Shown here: positions 1 through 13,300 of the stretch, in pieces
Layout of the letters: the number at the start of each line of letters is the position of its first letter
How positions within the stretch are numbered: position 1 is the stretch's first letter
Assembly: GCA_029224185.1 (NCBI GenBank)
Contig: JANZKI010000098.1
Coordinates: forward strand, 1-64,000
DNA length: 64,000 bases
Direction of reading: 5' to 3'
From: Karalla daura
Taxonomy: Eukaryota > Chordata > Actinopteri > Chaetodontiformes > Leiognathidae
Notes under the pieces: generated by a model
Database searches by the model: none
Seen by the model: the letters and a program-made list of their open reading frames with translations, nothing else
What the model was told of the DNA's origin: nothing
Translations under genes and position numbers: made by a program

Positions 1-610
1 TGGTCGTCGAGAAGAGGTGCTGCTGAAAAACCATACAACCTATTAGCGTGCAACTCGCTACACAAACACACCACAAGATTCTTCAATTTTTGAAATGAAA
101 ATGAAGTTTCAAAGTCAAAGTATGGCAACGTTGCGAATGTTTGTTTGTGGAGTTCTGTTTTTCCCATTCATTCTTATGGGAAAAAGCCAAATTGGCCAAG
201 TGAGAGACATTTGGCTCTATGGAGACAACGCTTTCACCAATCTGGAATACGAGCTCACTGTCACGCCGTAGGGGAGAGTCTCCAGAATGCCCTGACACGA
301 TTTGGTGTGTGTACTATGAGAACTGTGGCCACAGTCGCGAGGAGAAGTGTAACGTTTAACATTGATGGCAGTGGTAGGACAATGAATGGGGGCTAATGGA
401 GAGAAAAGGCTGCACTGGGCCATACGATGAGGCTCGTCGTTTAAATTTCACAAGGCGCACGGGTTTCTGGCATGCCCAGCATGAGAGAGCACCAATGTTC
501 CTACAAAACTGGAAAAAAGAATTTGTCTGCTGCTTAGGGTGTGGCTGGCAGCAGCGTGAAAAGAGCGAAACGAGAGCTGATTTTTGAGCGATCCCGCATG
601 TCGCACGGGG
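1..610 (+). repeat. Partial unit at the left edge, B-to-A recombinant
   Basis: Bases 1 to about 140 have the B-region variants AGAAGAGGTGCTGCTG and CCTATTAGCG. The rest has A-region variants such as CAAGTGAGAGACATTTGG. The same hybrid occurs at 24663 to about 25082 (offset 24662), with only two substitutions that I noticed before an indel near 420: TATGG against TATTG near 122, and GGGGCTAATGG against GGGGCTTATGG near 395. The window therefore appears to start at a junction between a B-type block, outside the window, and block A. Confidence 0.75.
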
Positions 611-1190
611 CTATGAAGAGATTGGACATGCCCAATGCTGAGGGGGCCCTTTCCCACTCTGCGAGTCTCCCAGGGCCTGTGCCATCTGCTGGGGTGCATT
701 GAAGCTGGACGCCTCATCACTTTGTATGACCATGTGAGCAGAGGAGACATTGGAGCAGGTACCTGAGCACATGGTTGTCGAGAAATGGTGCTGCTGAAAA
801 ACCATACAACCTATCAGCGTGCAACTCGCGACCAAACACACCACAAGATTCTTCAATTTTTGAAATGAAAATGAAGTTTCAAAGTCAAAGTATGGCAACG
901 TTGCGAATGTTTGTTTGTGGAGTTCTGTTTTTCCCATTCATTCTTATGGGAAAAAGCCAAATTGGCGAAGTGATAAATATTTGGCTCTATGGAGACTGCG
1001 CTTTCACCAATCTGGAATACGAGCTCACTGTCACGCCATAGGGGAGAGTCTCCAGAATGCCCTGACACGATTTGGTGTGTACTATGAGAACTGTGGCCAC
1101 AGTCGCGAGGAGAAGTGTAACGTTTAACATTGATGGCAGTGGTAGGACAGTGAATGGGGGCTTATGGAGAGAAAAGGCTGCACTGCGCCA
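420..1190 (+). repeat. Extra monomer present only in arm A copy 1
   Basis: Flanking sequence matches copy 2 on both sides but at offsets that differ by 769 bp, one unit. The extra unit has private variants: CAAAGCGACC-type GCGACCAAACAC near 827, GGCGAAGTGATAAATATTTGG near 963, and ACTGCGCCATACG near 1182. A single unequal exchange between neighbouring monomers, gaining a unit here or losing one in copy 2, explains it. Confidence 0.75.
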
Positions 1191-4100
1191 TACGATGAGG
1201 CTCGTCGTTTAAATTTCACAAGGCGCACGGGTTCATGGCCTGCCCCGCATGAGAGAGCACCAATGTTCCTACAAAACTGGAAAAAAGAATTTGTCTGCTG
1301 CTTAGGGTGTGGCTGGCAGCAGCGTGAAAAGAGCGAAACGAGAGCTGATTTTTAAGCGATCCTGCATGTCAGCCCGGTGCTATGAAGAGATTGGACATGC
1401 CCAATGCTGAGGGGGCCCTTTCCCACTCTGCAAGTCTCCCAGGGCCTGTGCCATCTGCTGGGGTGCATTGAAGCTGGACACCTCATCACTTTGTATGACC
1501 ATGTCAGCAGAGGAAACAATGGAGCAGGTACCTGAGCACATGGTCGTCGAGAAATGGTGCTGCTGAAAAACCATACAACCTATCAGCGTGCAACTCGCTA
1601 CACAAACACACCACAAGATTCTTCAATTTTTGAAATGAAAAAGAAGTTTCAAAGTCAAAGCATGGCAATGTTGCGAATGTTTGTTTGTGGAGTTCTGTTT
1701 TTCCCATTCATTCTTATGGGAAAAAGCCAAATTGGCCAAGTGAGAAACATTTGGCTCTATGGAGACAACGCTTTCACCAATCTGGAATACGAGCTCACTG
1801 TCACGCCGTAGGGGAGAGTCTCCAGAATGCCCTGACACGATTTGGTGTGTGTACTATGAGAACTGTGGCCACAGTCGCGAGGAGAAGTGTAACGTTTAAC
1901 ATTGATGGCAGTGGTGGGACAATGAATGGGGGCTTATGGAGAAAAAAGGCTGCACTGGGCCATACGATGAGGCTCGTCTTTTAAATTTCACAGGGCGCAC
2001 GGGTTGAAGACCTGCCCTGGATGAGAGAGCACCAATGTTCCTACAAAACTAGAAAAAATAATTTGTGTACTGCTTAGGGTGTGGCTGGGAGCAGCGTGAA
2101 AAGAGCGAAACGAGAGCTGATTTTTAAGCGATCCCGCATGTCAGCCCTATGCTAAGAAGAGGTTGGACATGCCCGATGCTGAGGGGGCCCTTTCCCACTC
2201 TGCGAGTCTCCCAGGGCCTGTGCCATCTGCTGGGGTGCATTGAAGCTGGACGCCTCATCACTTTGTATGACCATGTGAGCAGAGGAGACATTGGAGCAGG
2301 TACCTGAGCACATGGTTGTCGAGAAATGGTGCTGCTGAAAAACCATACAACCTATCAGCGTCCAACTCGCTACACAAACACACCACAAGAATCTTCAATT
2401 TTTTAAATGAAAATGAAGTTTCAAAGTCAAGGTATGGCAACGTTGCGAATGTTTGTTTTTGGAGTTCTGTTTTTCCCATTCATTCTTGTGGGAAAAAGCC
2501 AAATTGGCGAAGTGATAAACATTTGGCTCTATGGAGACTGCGCTTTCACCTATCTGGAATACGAGCTCACTGTCACGCCGTAGGGGAGAGTCTCCAGAAT
2601 GCCCTGACACGATTTGGTGTGTGTACCATGAAAACTGTGACCACAGTCTCGAGGAGAAGTGTAAGGTTTAACATTGATGTCAGCGGTTGGAAATTGAATG
2701 GGGGCTTAAGGAGGGAAAAGGCTGCACGGGGCCTACGATGATGCTCGTCATTTAAATTTCACAAGGCGCACGGGTTTATGGCCTGCCCCGCATGAGAGAG
2801 CACCAATGTTCCTACAAAACTGGAAAAAATAATTTGTCTGCTGCTTAGGGTGTGGCTGGGAGCAGCGTGAAAAGAGCGAAACGAGAGCTGATTTTTTAGC
2901 GATCCGCATGTCGCACGGGGCTATGAAGAGATTGGACATGCCCAATGCTGAGGGGGCCCTTTCCCACTCTGCGAGTCTCCCAGGGACTGTGCCATCTGCT
3001 GGGGTGCATTGAAGCTGGACGCCTCATCACTTTCTATGACCATGTGAGCAGAGGAGACATTGGAGCAGGTACCTGAGCACATGGTTGTCGAGAAATGGTG
3101 CTGCTGAAAAACCATACAACCTATCAGCGTGCAACTCGCTTCACAAACACACCACAAGATTCTTCAATTTTTGAAATGAAAATGAAGTTTCAAAGTCAAA
3201 GCATGGCAACGTTGCAAATGTTTGTTTGTGGAGTTCTGTTTTTCCCATTCATTCTTATGGGAAAAAGCCAAATTGGCCAAGTGAGAGACATTTGGCTCTA
3301 TGGAGACAACGCTTTCACCAATCTGGAATACGAGCTCACTGTCACGCCGTAGGGGAGAGTCTCCAGAATGCCCTGACACGATTTGGTGTGTGTAGTATGA
3401 GAACTGTGGCCACAGTCGCGAGGAGAAGTGTAACGTTTAACATTGATGGCAGTGGTAGGACAATGAATGGGGGCTTATGGAGAGAAAAGGCTGCACTGGG
3501 CCATACGATGAGGCTCGTCGTTTAAATTTCACAAGGCGCACGGGTTTCTGGCCTGCCCCACATGAGAGAGCACCAATGTTCCTACAAAACTGGAAAAAAT
3601 AATTTGTCTGCTGCTTAGGGTGTGGCTGGCAGCAGCGTGAAAAGAGCGAAACGAGAGCTGATTTTTAAGCGATCCTGCATGTCAGCCCGGTGCTATAAAG
3701 AGATTGGACATGCCCACTGCTGAGGGGGCCCTTTCCCACTTTGCACGTCTCCCAGGGCCTGTGCCATCTGCTGGGGTGCATTGAAGCTGGACACCTCATC
3801 ACTTTGTATGACCATGTCAGCAGAGGAAACAATGGAGCAGGTACCTGAGAACATGGTTGTCGAGAAATGGTGCTCCTGAAAAACCATACAACCTATCAGC
3901 GTGCAACTCGCTACACAAACACACCACAAGATTCTTCAATTTTTGAAATGAAAATGAAGTTTCAAAGTCAAAGTATGGCAACGTTGCGAATGTTTGTTTG
4001 TGGAGTTCTGTTTTTCCCATTCATTCTTGTGGGAAAAAGCCAAATTGGCCAAGTGATAAACATTTGGCTCTAAGGAGACAACGCTTCCACCAATCTGGAA

Positions 4101-4463
4101 TACGAGCTCACTGTCACGCCGTAGGGGATAGTTTCCACAACACCATGACGCGATTTGGTGTGTGTACCATGAAAAAAGTTGCCACAGTCGCGAGGAGAAG
4201 TGTAAGGTTTAACATTGATGGCAGTGGTGGGACAATGAATGGGGGCTTATGGAGATACAAGGCTGCACTGGGCCTACGATGAGGCTCGTCGTTTAAATTT
4301 CACAAGGCGCACGGGTTTATGGCCTGCCCCGCATGAGAGAGCACCAATGTTCCTACAAAACTGGAAAAAAGAATTTGTCTGCTGCTCAGGGTGTGGCTGG
4401 GAGCAGCGTGAAAAGAGCGAAACGAGAGCTGATTTTTAAGCGATCCCGCATGTTGGCCCGGGG

Positions 4464-6773
4464 CTAAGAAGAGATTGGACATGCCCAATGCTGAGGGGGC
4501 CCTCTCAAACTCTGGGAGTCTCCCAGGGCCTGTGCCATCTGCTGGGGTGCATTGAAGCTGGACGCCTCATCACTTTGTATTACCATGTCAGCAGAGGAGA
4601 CAATGGAGCAGGTACCTGAGCACATGGTCGTCGAGAAGAGGTTCTGCTGAAAAACCATACAATCTATCAGCGTGCAACTCGCTACACAAACACACCACAA
4701 GATTCTTCAATTTTTGAAATGAAAATGAAGTTTCAAAGTCAAAGTATGGCAACGTTGCGAATGTTAGTTTGTGGAGTTCTGTTTTTCCCATTCATTCTTA
4801 TGGGAAAAAGCCAAATTGGCCAAGTGATAAACATTTGGCTCTATGGAGACTGCGCTTTCACCTATCTGGAATATGAGCTCACTGTCACGCCGTAGGGGAG
4901 AGTCTCCAGAACGCCCTGACACGATTTGGTGTGTGTACTATGAGAACTGTGGCCACAGTTGCGAGGAGTAGTTTAACGTTTAACATTGATGGCAGTGGTG
5001 GGACAATGAATGGGGGCTTATGGAGATAAAAGGCTGCACTGGGCCTACGATGAGGCTCGTCGTTTAAATTTCACAAGGCGCACGGGTTTATGGCCTGCCC
5101 CGCATGAGAGAGCACCAATGTTCCTACAAAACTGGAAAAAAGAATTTGTCTGCTGCTTAGGGTGAGGCTGGGAGCAGCGTGAAAAGAGCGAAACGAGAGC
5201 TGATTTTTAAGCGATCCCGCATGTCGGCCCGGTGCCATGAAGAGATTGGACATGCCCAATGCTGAGGGGGCCCTTTCCCACTCTGCGAGTCTCCCAGGGC
5301 CTGTGCCATCTGCTGGGGTGCATTGAAGCTGTACGCCTCATCACTTTGTATTACCATGTCAGCAGAGGAGACATTGGAGCAGGTACCTGAGCACATGGTT
5401 GTCGAGAAATGGTGCTGCTGAAAAACCATACAACCTATCAGCGTGCAATTCGCGACCAAACACACCACAAGATTCTTCAATTTTTGAAATGAAAATGAAG
5501 TTTCAAAGTCAAAGTATGGCAACGTTGCGAATGTTTGTTTGTGGAGTTCTGTTTTTCCCATTCATTCTTATGGGAAAAAGCCAAATTGGCCAAGTGATAA
5601 ACATTTGGCTCTATGGAGACTGCGTTTTCACCAATCTGGAATACGAGCTCACTGTCACGCCGTAGGGGATAGTTTCCAGAACACCATGACGCGATTTGGT
5701 GTGTGTACCATGAAAACTGTGGCCACAGTCGCGAGGAGAAGTGTAAGATTTAACATTGATGTAAGCGGTTGGAAATTGAATGGGGGCTTAAGGAGGGAAA
5801 AGGCTGCACTGGGCCTGCGATGATGCTCGTCGTTTAAATTTCACAAGGCGCACGGGTTTATGGCCAGCCCCGCATGAGAGAGCACCAATGTTCCTACAAA
5901 ACTGGAAAAAAGAATTTGTCTGCTGCGTAGGGTGTGGCTGGGAGCAGCGTGAAAAGAACGAAACGAGAGCTGATTTTTAAGCGATCCCGCATGTCGCACG
6001 GGGCTATGAAGAGATTGGACATGCCCAATGCTGAGGGGGCCCTTTCCCACTCTGCAAGTCTCCAAGGGACTGTGCCATCTGCTGGGGTGCATTGACGCTG
6101 GACGCCTCATCACTTTGTATGACCATGTGTGCAGAGGAGACATTGGAGCAGGTACCTGAGCACATGGTTGTCGAGAAATGGTGCTGCTGAAAAACCATAC
6201 AACCTATCAGCGTGCAACTCGCTACACAAACACACCACAAGATTCTTCAATTTTTGAAATGAAAATGAAGTTTCAAAGTCAAAGTATGGCAACGTTGCGA
6301 ATGTTTGTTTGTGGAGTTCTGTTTTTCCCATTCATTCTTATGGGAAAAAGCCAAATTGGCCAAGTGATAAAATTTGGCTCTATGGAGACTGCGCTTTCAC
6401 CTATCTGGAATACGAGCTCACTGTCACGCCGTAGGGGAGAGTCTCCAGAATGCCCTGACACGATTTGGTTTGTGTACTATGAGAACTGTGGCCACAGTCG
6501 CGAGGAGAAGTGTAACGTTTAACATTGATGGCAGTGGTGGGACAATGAATGGGGGCTTATGGAGAGAAAAGGCTGCACTGGGCCTACGATGAGGCTCGTC
6601 GTTTAAATTTCACAGGGCGCACGGGTTGATGACCTGCCCCGGATGAGAGAGCACCAATGTTCCTACAAAACTAGAAAAAATTATTTGTGTACTGGTTAGG
6701 GTGTGGCTGGGAGCAGCGTGAAAAGAGCGAAACGAGAGCTGATTTTTAAGCGATCCCGCATGTTGGCCCGGGG
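4464..6773 (+). repeat. Three-monomer half of the six-unit repeat, first half (2310 bp)
   Basis: Units starting 4464 and 5235 are nearly identical to those starting 6774 and 7545 (offset 2310). The third unit of each half differs: near 5865 this half reads GGCCAGCCCC and later CTGCGTAGGG, while the second half reads GGCCTGCCCC and CTGGTTAGGG. The six-unit period therefore arose by duplicating a trimer, followed by replacement or divergence of one unit. Confidence 0.8.
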
Positions 6774-9085
6774 CTAAGAAGAGATTGGACATGCCCAATG
6801 CTGAGGGGGCCCTCTCAAACTCTGGGAGTCTCCCAGGGCCTGTGCCATCTGCTGGGGTGCATTGAAGCTGGACGCCTCATCACTTTGTATTACCATGTCA
6901 GCAGAGGAGACAATGGAGCAGGTACCTGAGCACATGGTCGTCGAGAAGAGGTTCTGCTGAAAAACCATACAATCTATCAGCGTGCAACTCGCTACACAAA
7001 CACACCACAAGATTCTTCAATTTTTGAAATGAAAATGAAGTTTCAAAGTCAAAGTATTGCAACGTTGCGAATGTTAGTTTGTGGAGTTCTGTTTTTCCCA
7101 TTCATTCTTATGGGAAAAAGCCAAATTGGCCAAGTGATAAACATTTGGCTCTATGGAGACTGCGCTTTCACCTATCTGGAATATGAGCTCACTGTCACGC
7201 CGTAGGGGAGAGTCTCCAGAACGCCCTGACACGATTTGGTGTGTGTACTATGAGAACTGTGGCCACAGTTGCGAGGAGTAGTTTAACGTTTAACATTGAT
7301 GGCAGTGGTGGGACAATGAATGGGGGCTTATGGAGATAAAAGGCTGCACTGGGCCTACGATGAGGCTCGTCGTTTAAATTTCACAAGGCACACGGGTTTA
7401 TGGCCTGCCCCGCATGAGAGAGCACCAATGTTCCTACAAAACTGGAAAAAAGAATTTGTCTGCTGCTTAGGGTGAGGCTGGGAGCAGCGTGAAAAGAGCG
7501 AAACGAGAGCTGATTTTTAAGCGATCCCGCATGTCGGCCCGGTGCCATGAAGAGATTGGACATGCCCAATGCTGAGGGGGCCCTTTCCCACTCTGCGAGT
7601 CTCCCAGGGCCTGTGCCATCTGCTGGGGTGCATTGAAGCTGGACGCCTCATCACTTTGTATGACCATGTGAGCAGAGGAGACATTGGAGCAGGTACCTGA
7701 GCACATGGTTGTCAAGAAATGGTGCTGCTGAAAAACCATACAACCTATCAGCGTGCAACTCGCGACCAAACACACCACAAGATTCTTCAATTTTTGAAAT
7801 GAAAATGAAGTTTCAAAGTCAAAGTATGGCAACGTTGCGAATGTTTGTTTGTGGAGTTCTGTTTTTCCCATTCATTCTTATGGGAAAAAGCCAAATTGGC
7901 CAAGTGATAAACATTTGGCTCTATGGAGACTGCGTTTTCACCAATCTGGAATACGAGCTCACTGTCACGCCGTAGGGGATAGTTTCCAGAACACCATGAC
8001 GCGATTTGGTGTGTGTACCATGAAAACTGTGGCCACAGTCGCGAGGAGAAGTGTAAGATTTAACATTGATGTAAGCGGTTGGAAATTGAATGGGGGCTTA
8101 AGGAGGGAAAAGGCTGCACTGGGCCTGCGATGATGCTCGTCGTTTAAATTTCACAAGGCGCACGGGTTTATGGCCTGCCCCGGATGAGAGAGCACCAATG
8201 TTCCTACAAAACTAGAAAAAATTATTTGTGTACTGGTTAGGGTGTGGCTGGGAGCAGCGTGAAAAGAGCGAAACGAGAGCTGATTTTTAAGCGATCCCGC
8301 ATGTCGGCCCGGAGCTAAGAAGAGGTTGGACATGCCCAATGCTGAGGGGGCCCTTTCCCACTCTGCGAGTCTCCCAGGGCCTGTGCCATCTGCTGGGGTG
8401 CATTGAAGCTGGACGCCTCATCACTTTGTATGACCATGTGAGCAGAGGAGACATTGGAGCAGGTACCTGAGCACATGGTTGTCGAGAAATGGTGCTGCTG
8501 AAAAACCATACAACCTATCAGCGTGCAACTCGCTACACAAACACACCACAAGAATCTTCAATTTTTGAAATGAAAATGAAGTTTCAAAGTCAAAGCATGG
8601 CAATGTTGCGAATGTTTGTTTGTGGAGTTCTGTTTTTCCCATTCATTCTTATGGGAAAAAGCCAAATTGGCCAAGTGAGAAACATTTGGCTCTATGGAGA
8701 CAACGCTTTCACCTATCTGGAATACGAGCTCACTGTCACGCCGTAGGGGAGAGTCTCCAGAATGCCCTGACACGATTTGGTGTGTGTACTATGAGAACTG
8801 TGGCCACAGTCGCGAGGAGAAGTGTAACGTTTAACATTGATGGCAGTGGTGGGACAATGAATGGGGGCTTATGGAGAAAAAAGGCTGCACTGGGCCTACG
8901 ATGAGGCTCGTCGTTTAAATTTCACAAGGCGCACGGGTTTATGGCCTGCCCCGCATGAGAGAGCACCAATGTTCCTACAAAACTGGAAAAAAGAATTTGT
9001 CTGCTGCTTCGGGTGTGGCTGGGAGCAGCGTGAAAAGAGCGAAACGAGAGCTGATTTTTAAGCGATCCCGCATGTTGGCCCGGTG
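6774..9085 (+). repeat. Three-monomer half of the six-unit repeat, second half (2312 bp)
   Basis: This half matches the first from 6774 to about 8180, then diverges. Its third unit has ATTATTTGTGTACTGG near 8220 and AAGTGAGAAACATTTGG near 8675, both absent from the first half. Confidence 0.78.
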
Positions 9086-12000
9086 CTAAGAAGAGATTGG
9101 ACATGCCCAATGCTGAGGGGGCCCTCTCAAACTCTGGGAGTCTCCCAGGGCCTGTGCCATCTGCTGGGGTGCATTGAAGCTGGACGCCTCATCACTTTGT
9201 ATTACCATGTCAGCAGAGGAGACAATGGAGCAGGTACCTGAGCACATGGTCGTCGAGAAGAGGTTCTGCTGAAAAACCATACAATCTATCAGCGTGCAAC
9301 TCGCTACACAAACACACCACAAGATTCTTCAATTTTTGAAATGAAAATGAAGTTTCAAAGTCAAAGTATGGCAACGTTGCGAATGTTAGTTTGTGGAGTT
9401 CTGTTTTTCCCATTCATTCTTATGGGAAAAAGCCAAATTGGCCAAGTGATAAACATTTGGCTCTATGGAGACTGCGCTTTCACCTATCTGGAATATGAGC
9501 TCACTGTCACGCCGTAGGGGACAGTCTCCAGAACGCCCTGACACGATTTGGTGTGTGTACTATGAGAACTGTGGCCACAGTTGCGAGGAGTAGTTTAACG
9601 TTTAACATTGATGGCAGTGGTGGGACAATGAATGGGGGCTTATGGAGATAAAAGGCTGCACTGGGCCTACGATGAGGCTCGTCGTTTAAATTTCACAAGG
9701 CGCACGGGTTTATGGCCTGCCCCGCATGAGAGAGCACCAATGTTCCTACAAAACTGGAAAAAAGAATTTGTCTGCTGCTTAGGGTGAGGCTGGGAGCAGC
9801 GTGAAAAGAGCGAAACGAGAGCTGATTTTTAAGCGATCCCGCATGTCGGCCCGGTGCCATGAAGAGATTGGACATGCCCAATGCTGAGGGGGCCCTTTCC
9901 CACTCTGCGAGTCTCCCAGGGCCTGTGCCATCTGCTGGGGTGCATTGAAGCTGTACGCCTCATCACTTTGTATTACCATGTCAGCAGAGGAGACATTGGA
10001 GCAGGTACCTGAGCACATGGTTGTCGAGAAATGGTGCTGCTGAAAAACCATACAACCTATCAGCGTGCAATTCGCGACCAAACACACCACAAGATTCTTC
10101 AATTTTTGAAATGAAAATGAAGTTTCAAAGTCAAAGTATGGCAACGTTGCGAATGTTTGTTTGTGGAGTTCTGTTTTTCCCATTCATTCTTATGGGAAAA
10201 AGCCAAATTGGCCAAGTGATAAACATTTGGCTCTATGGAGACTGCGTTTTCACCAGTCTGGAATACGAGCTCACTGTCACGCCGTAGGGGATAGTTTCCA
10301 GAACACCATGACGCGATTTGGTGTGTGTACCATGAAAACTGTGGCCACAGTCGCGAGGAGAAGTGTAAGATTTAACATTGATGTAAGCGGTTGGAAATTG
10401 AATGGGGGCTTAAGGAGGGAAAAGGCTGCACTGGGCCTGCGATGATGCTCGTCGTTTAAATTTCACAAGGCGCACGGGTTTATGGCCAGCCCCGCATGAG
10501 AGAGCACCAATGTTCCTACAAAACTGGAAAAAAGAATTTGTCTGCTGCGTAGGGTGTGGCTGGGAGCAGCGTGAAAAGAACGAAACGAGAGCTGATTTTT
10601 AAGCGATCCCGCATGTCGCACGGGGCTATGAAGAGATTGGACATGCCCAATGCTGAGGGGGCCCTTTCCCACTCTGCAAGTCTCCAAGGGACTGTGCCAT
10701 CTGCTGGGGTGCATTGACGCTGGACGCCTCATCACTTTGTATGACCATGTGTGCAGAGGAGACATTGGAGCAGGTACCTGAGCACATGGTTGTCGAGAAA
10801 TGGTGCTGCTGAAAAACCATACAACCTATCAGCGTGCAACTCGCTACACAAACACACCACAAGATTCTTCAATTTTTGAAATGAAAATGAAGTTTCAAAG
10901 TCAAAGTATGGCAACGTTGCGAATGTTTGTTTGTGGAGTTCTGTTTTTCCCATTCATTCTTATGGGAAAAAGCCAAATTGGCCAAGTGATAAAATTTGGC
11001 TCTATGGAGACTGCGCTTTCACCTATCTGGAATACTAGCTCACTGTCACGCCGTAGGGGAGAGTCTCCAGAATGCCCTGACACGATTTGGTTTGTGTACT
11101 ATGAGAACTGTGGCCACAGTCGCGAGGAGAAGTGTAACGTTTAACATTGATGGCAGTGGTGGGACAATGAATGGGGGCTTATGGAGAGAAAAGGCTGCAC
11201 TGGGCCTACGATGAGGCTCGTCGTTTAAATTTCACAGGGCGCACGGGTTGATGACCTGCCCCGGATGAGAGAGCACCAATGTTCCTACAAAACTAGAAAA
11301 AATTATTTGTGTACTGGTTAGGGTGTGGCTGGGAGCAGCGTGAAAAGAGCGAAACGAGAGCTGATTTTTAAGCGATCCCGCATGTTGGCCCGGGGCTAAG
11401 AAGAGATTGGACATGCCCAATGCTGAGGGGGCCCTCTCAAACTCTGGGAGTCTCCCAGGGCCTGTGCCATCTGCTGGGGTGCATTGAAGCTGGACGCCTC
11501 ATCACTTTGTATTACCATGTCAGCAGAGGAGACAATGGAGCAGGTACCTGAGCACATGGTCGTCGAGAAGAGGTTCTGCTGAAAAACCATACAATCTATC
11601 AGCGTGCAACTTGCTACACAAACACACCACAAGATTCTTCAATTTTTGAAATGAAAATGAAGTTTCAAAGTCAAAGTATTGCAACGTTGCGAATGTTTGT
11701 TTGTGGAGTTCTGTTTTTCCCATTCATTCTTATGGGAAAAAGCCAAATTGGCCAAGTGATAAACATTTGGCTCTATGGAGACTGCGCTTTCACCTATCTG
11801 GAATATGAGCTCACTGTCACGCCGTAGGGGAGAGTCTCCAGAACGCCCTGACACGATTTGGTGTGTGTACTATGAGAACTGTGGCCACAGTTGCGAGGAG
11901 TAGTTTAACGTTTAACATTGATGGCAGTGGTGGGACAATGAATGGGGGCTTATGGAGATAAAAGGCTGCACTGGGCCTACGATGAGGCTCGTCGTTTAAA

Positions 12001-13300
12001 TTTCACAAGGCGCACGGGTTTATGGCCTGCCCCGCATGAGAGAGCACCAATGTTCCTACAAAACTGGAAAAAAGAATTTGTCTGCTGCTTAGGGTGAGGC
12101 TGGGAGCAGCGTGAAAAGAGCGAAACGAGAGCTGATTTTTAAGCGATCCCGCATGTCGGCCCGGTGCCATGAAGAGATTGGACATGCCCAATGCTGAGGG
12201 GGCCCTTTCCCACTCTGCGAGTCTCCCAGGGCCTGTGCCATCTGCTGGGGTGCATTGAAGCTGGACGCCTCATCACTTTGTATGACCATGTGAGCAGAGG
12301 AGACATTGGAGCAGGTACCTGAGCACATGGTTGTCAAGAAATGGTGCTGCTGAAAAACCATACAACCTATCAGCGTGCATTTCGCGACCAAACACACCAC
12401 AAGATTCTTCAATTTTTGAAATGAAAATGAAGTTTCAAAGTCAAAGTATGGCAACGTTGCGAATGTTTGTTTGTGGAGTTCTGTTTTTCCCATTCATTCT
12501 TATGGGAAAAAGCCAAATTGGCCAAGTGATAAACATTTGGCTCTATGGAGACTGCGTTTTCACCAATCTGGAATACGAGCTCACTGTCACGCCGTAGGGG
12601 ATAGTTTCCAGAACACCATGACGCGATTTGGTGTGTGTACCATGAAAACTGTGGCCACAGTCGCGAGGAGAAGTGTAAGATTTAACATTGATGTAAGCGG
12701 TTGGAAATTGAATGGGGGCTTAAGGAGGGAAAAGGCTGCACTGGGCCTGCGATGATGCTCGTCGTTTAAATTTCACAAGGCGCACGGGTTTATGGCCTGC
12801 CCCGGATGAGAGAGCACCAATGTTCCTACAAAACTTGAAAAAATTATTTGTGTACTGGTTAGGGTGTGGCTGGGAGCAGCGTGAAAAGAGCGAAACGAGA
12901 GCTGATTTTTAAGCGATCCCGCATGTCGGCCCGGAGCTAAGAAGAGGTTGGACATGCCCAATGCTGAGGGGGCCCTTTCCCACTCTGCGAGTCTCCCAGG
13001 GCCTGTGCCATCTGCTGGGGTGCATTGAAGCTGGACGCCTCATCACTTTGTATGACCATGTGAGCAGAGGAGACATTGGAGCAGGTACCTGAGCACATGG
13101 TTGTCGAGAAATGGTGCTGCTGAAAAACCATACAACCTATCAGCGTGCAACTCGCTACACAAACACACCACAAGAATCTTCAATTTTTGAAATGAAAATG
13201 AAGTTTCAAAGTCAAAGCATGGCAATGTTGCGAATGTTTGTTTGTGGAGTTCTGTTTTTCCCATTCATTCTTATGGGAAAAAGCCAAATTGGCCAAGTGA
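9086..13300 (+). repeat. Six-monomer higher-order repeat, copy 2, truncated
   Basis: This is the second 4622-bp period, but only about 4215 bp of it. At 13301 it breaks into B-type sequence in the middle of a monomer, inside the CAAGTGATAAAC segment. The equivalent copy in the right arm (32979-37600) is complete, so the break is a secondary recombination junction and not the natural end of the period. Confidence 0.88.

Larger units (their letters stand above)
4464..9085 (+). repeat. Six-monomer higher-order repeat, copy 1 (4622 bp)
   Basis: All six units here match the following six in order at offset 4622, with few substitutions, for example CACCAATCTGG against CACCAGTCTGG near 10255 and ATACGAGC against ATACTAGC near 11033. 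Weaker similarity extends left to about 4259. Within the period each of the six units has its own diagnostic variants, including GGTGCCATGAAG at 5231 and AAGTGATAAAATTTGG near 6363. This is the definition of a higher-order repeat, as known from primate alpha satellite. Confidence 0.92.
1..13300 (+). repeat. Super-repeat arm A, copy 1
   Basis: From 1191 to 13300 this arm matches 25084-37193 base for base at a constant offset of 23893 (31 units). I noticed only eight substitutions: 2508, 3395, 4185, 6891, 6899, 7390, 9076 and 9787 in this copy. From 1 to about 419 it matches at offset 24662 (32 units), so this copy holds one extra monomer between about 420 and 1190. Identity ends abruptly at 13301, where this copy reads GTGATAAAC and the other reads GTGAGAAAC. 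Units starting 611 to 3693 are non-periodic variants. The six-unit repeat starts after them. Confidence 0.9.

Noticed and set aside
3226..3525. Plus-strand open frame of 94 to 99 codons (MWSSVFPIHS...) repeated in many units
   Set aside because: It overlaps the minus-strand frame, is cut by stops in other units (such as GGCTCTAAGG at 4067 and 13311), and shows no known motif. It is not supported as a gene.
4588..4791. A recurring minus-strand open frame of 67 to 73 codons beginning MGKTEL, present in most units, sometimes extended to 134 codons (for example 5157-5561)
   Set aside because: Its length and end vary from unit to unit through 1-bp indels (CTCGCTACAC against CTCGCGACC) and stop changes. 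Frames on the other strand are kept about as well, there is no recognisable domain, and neighbouring units lose the start or shift frame. It is what high identity between repeat copies produces by itself.
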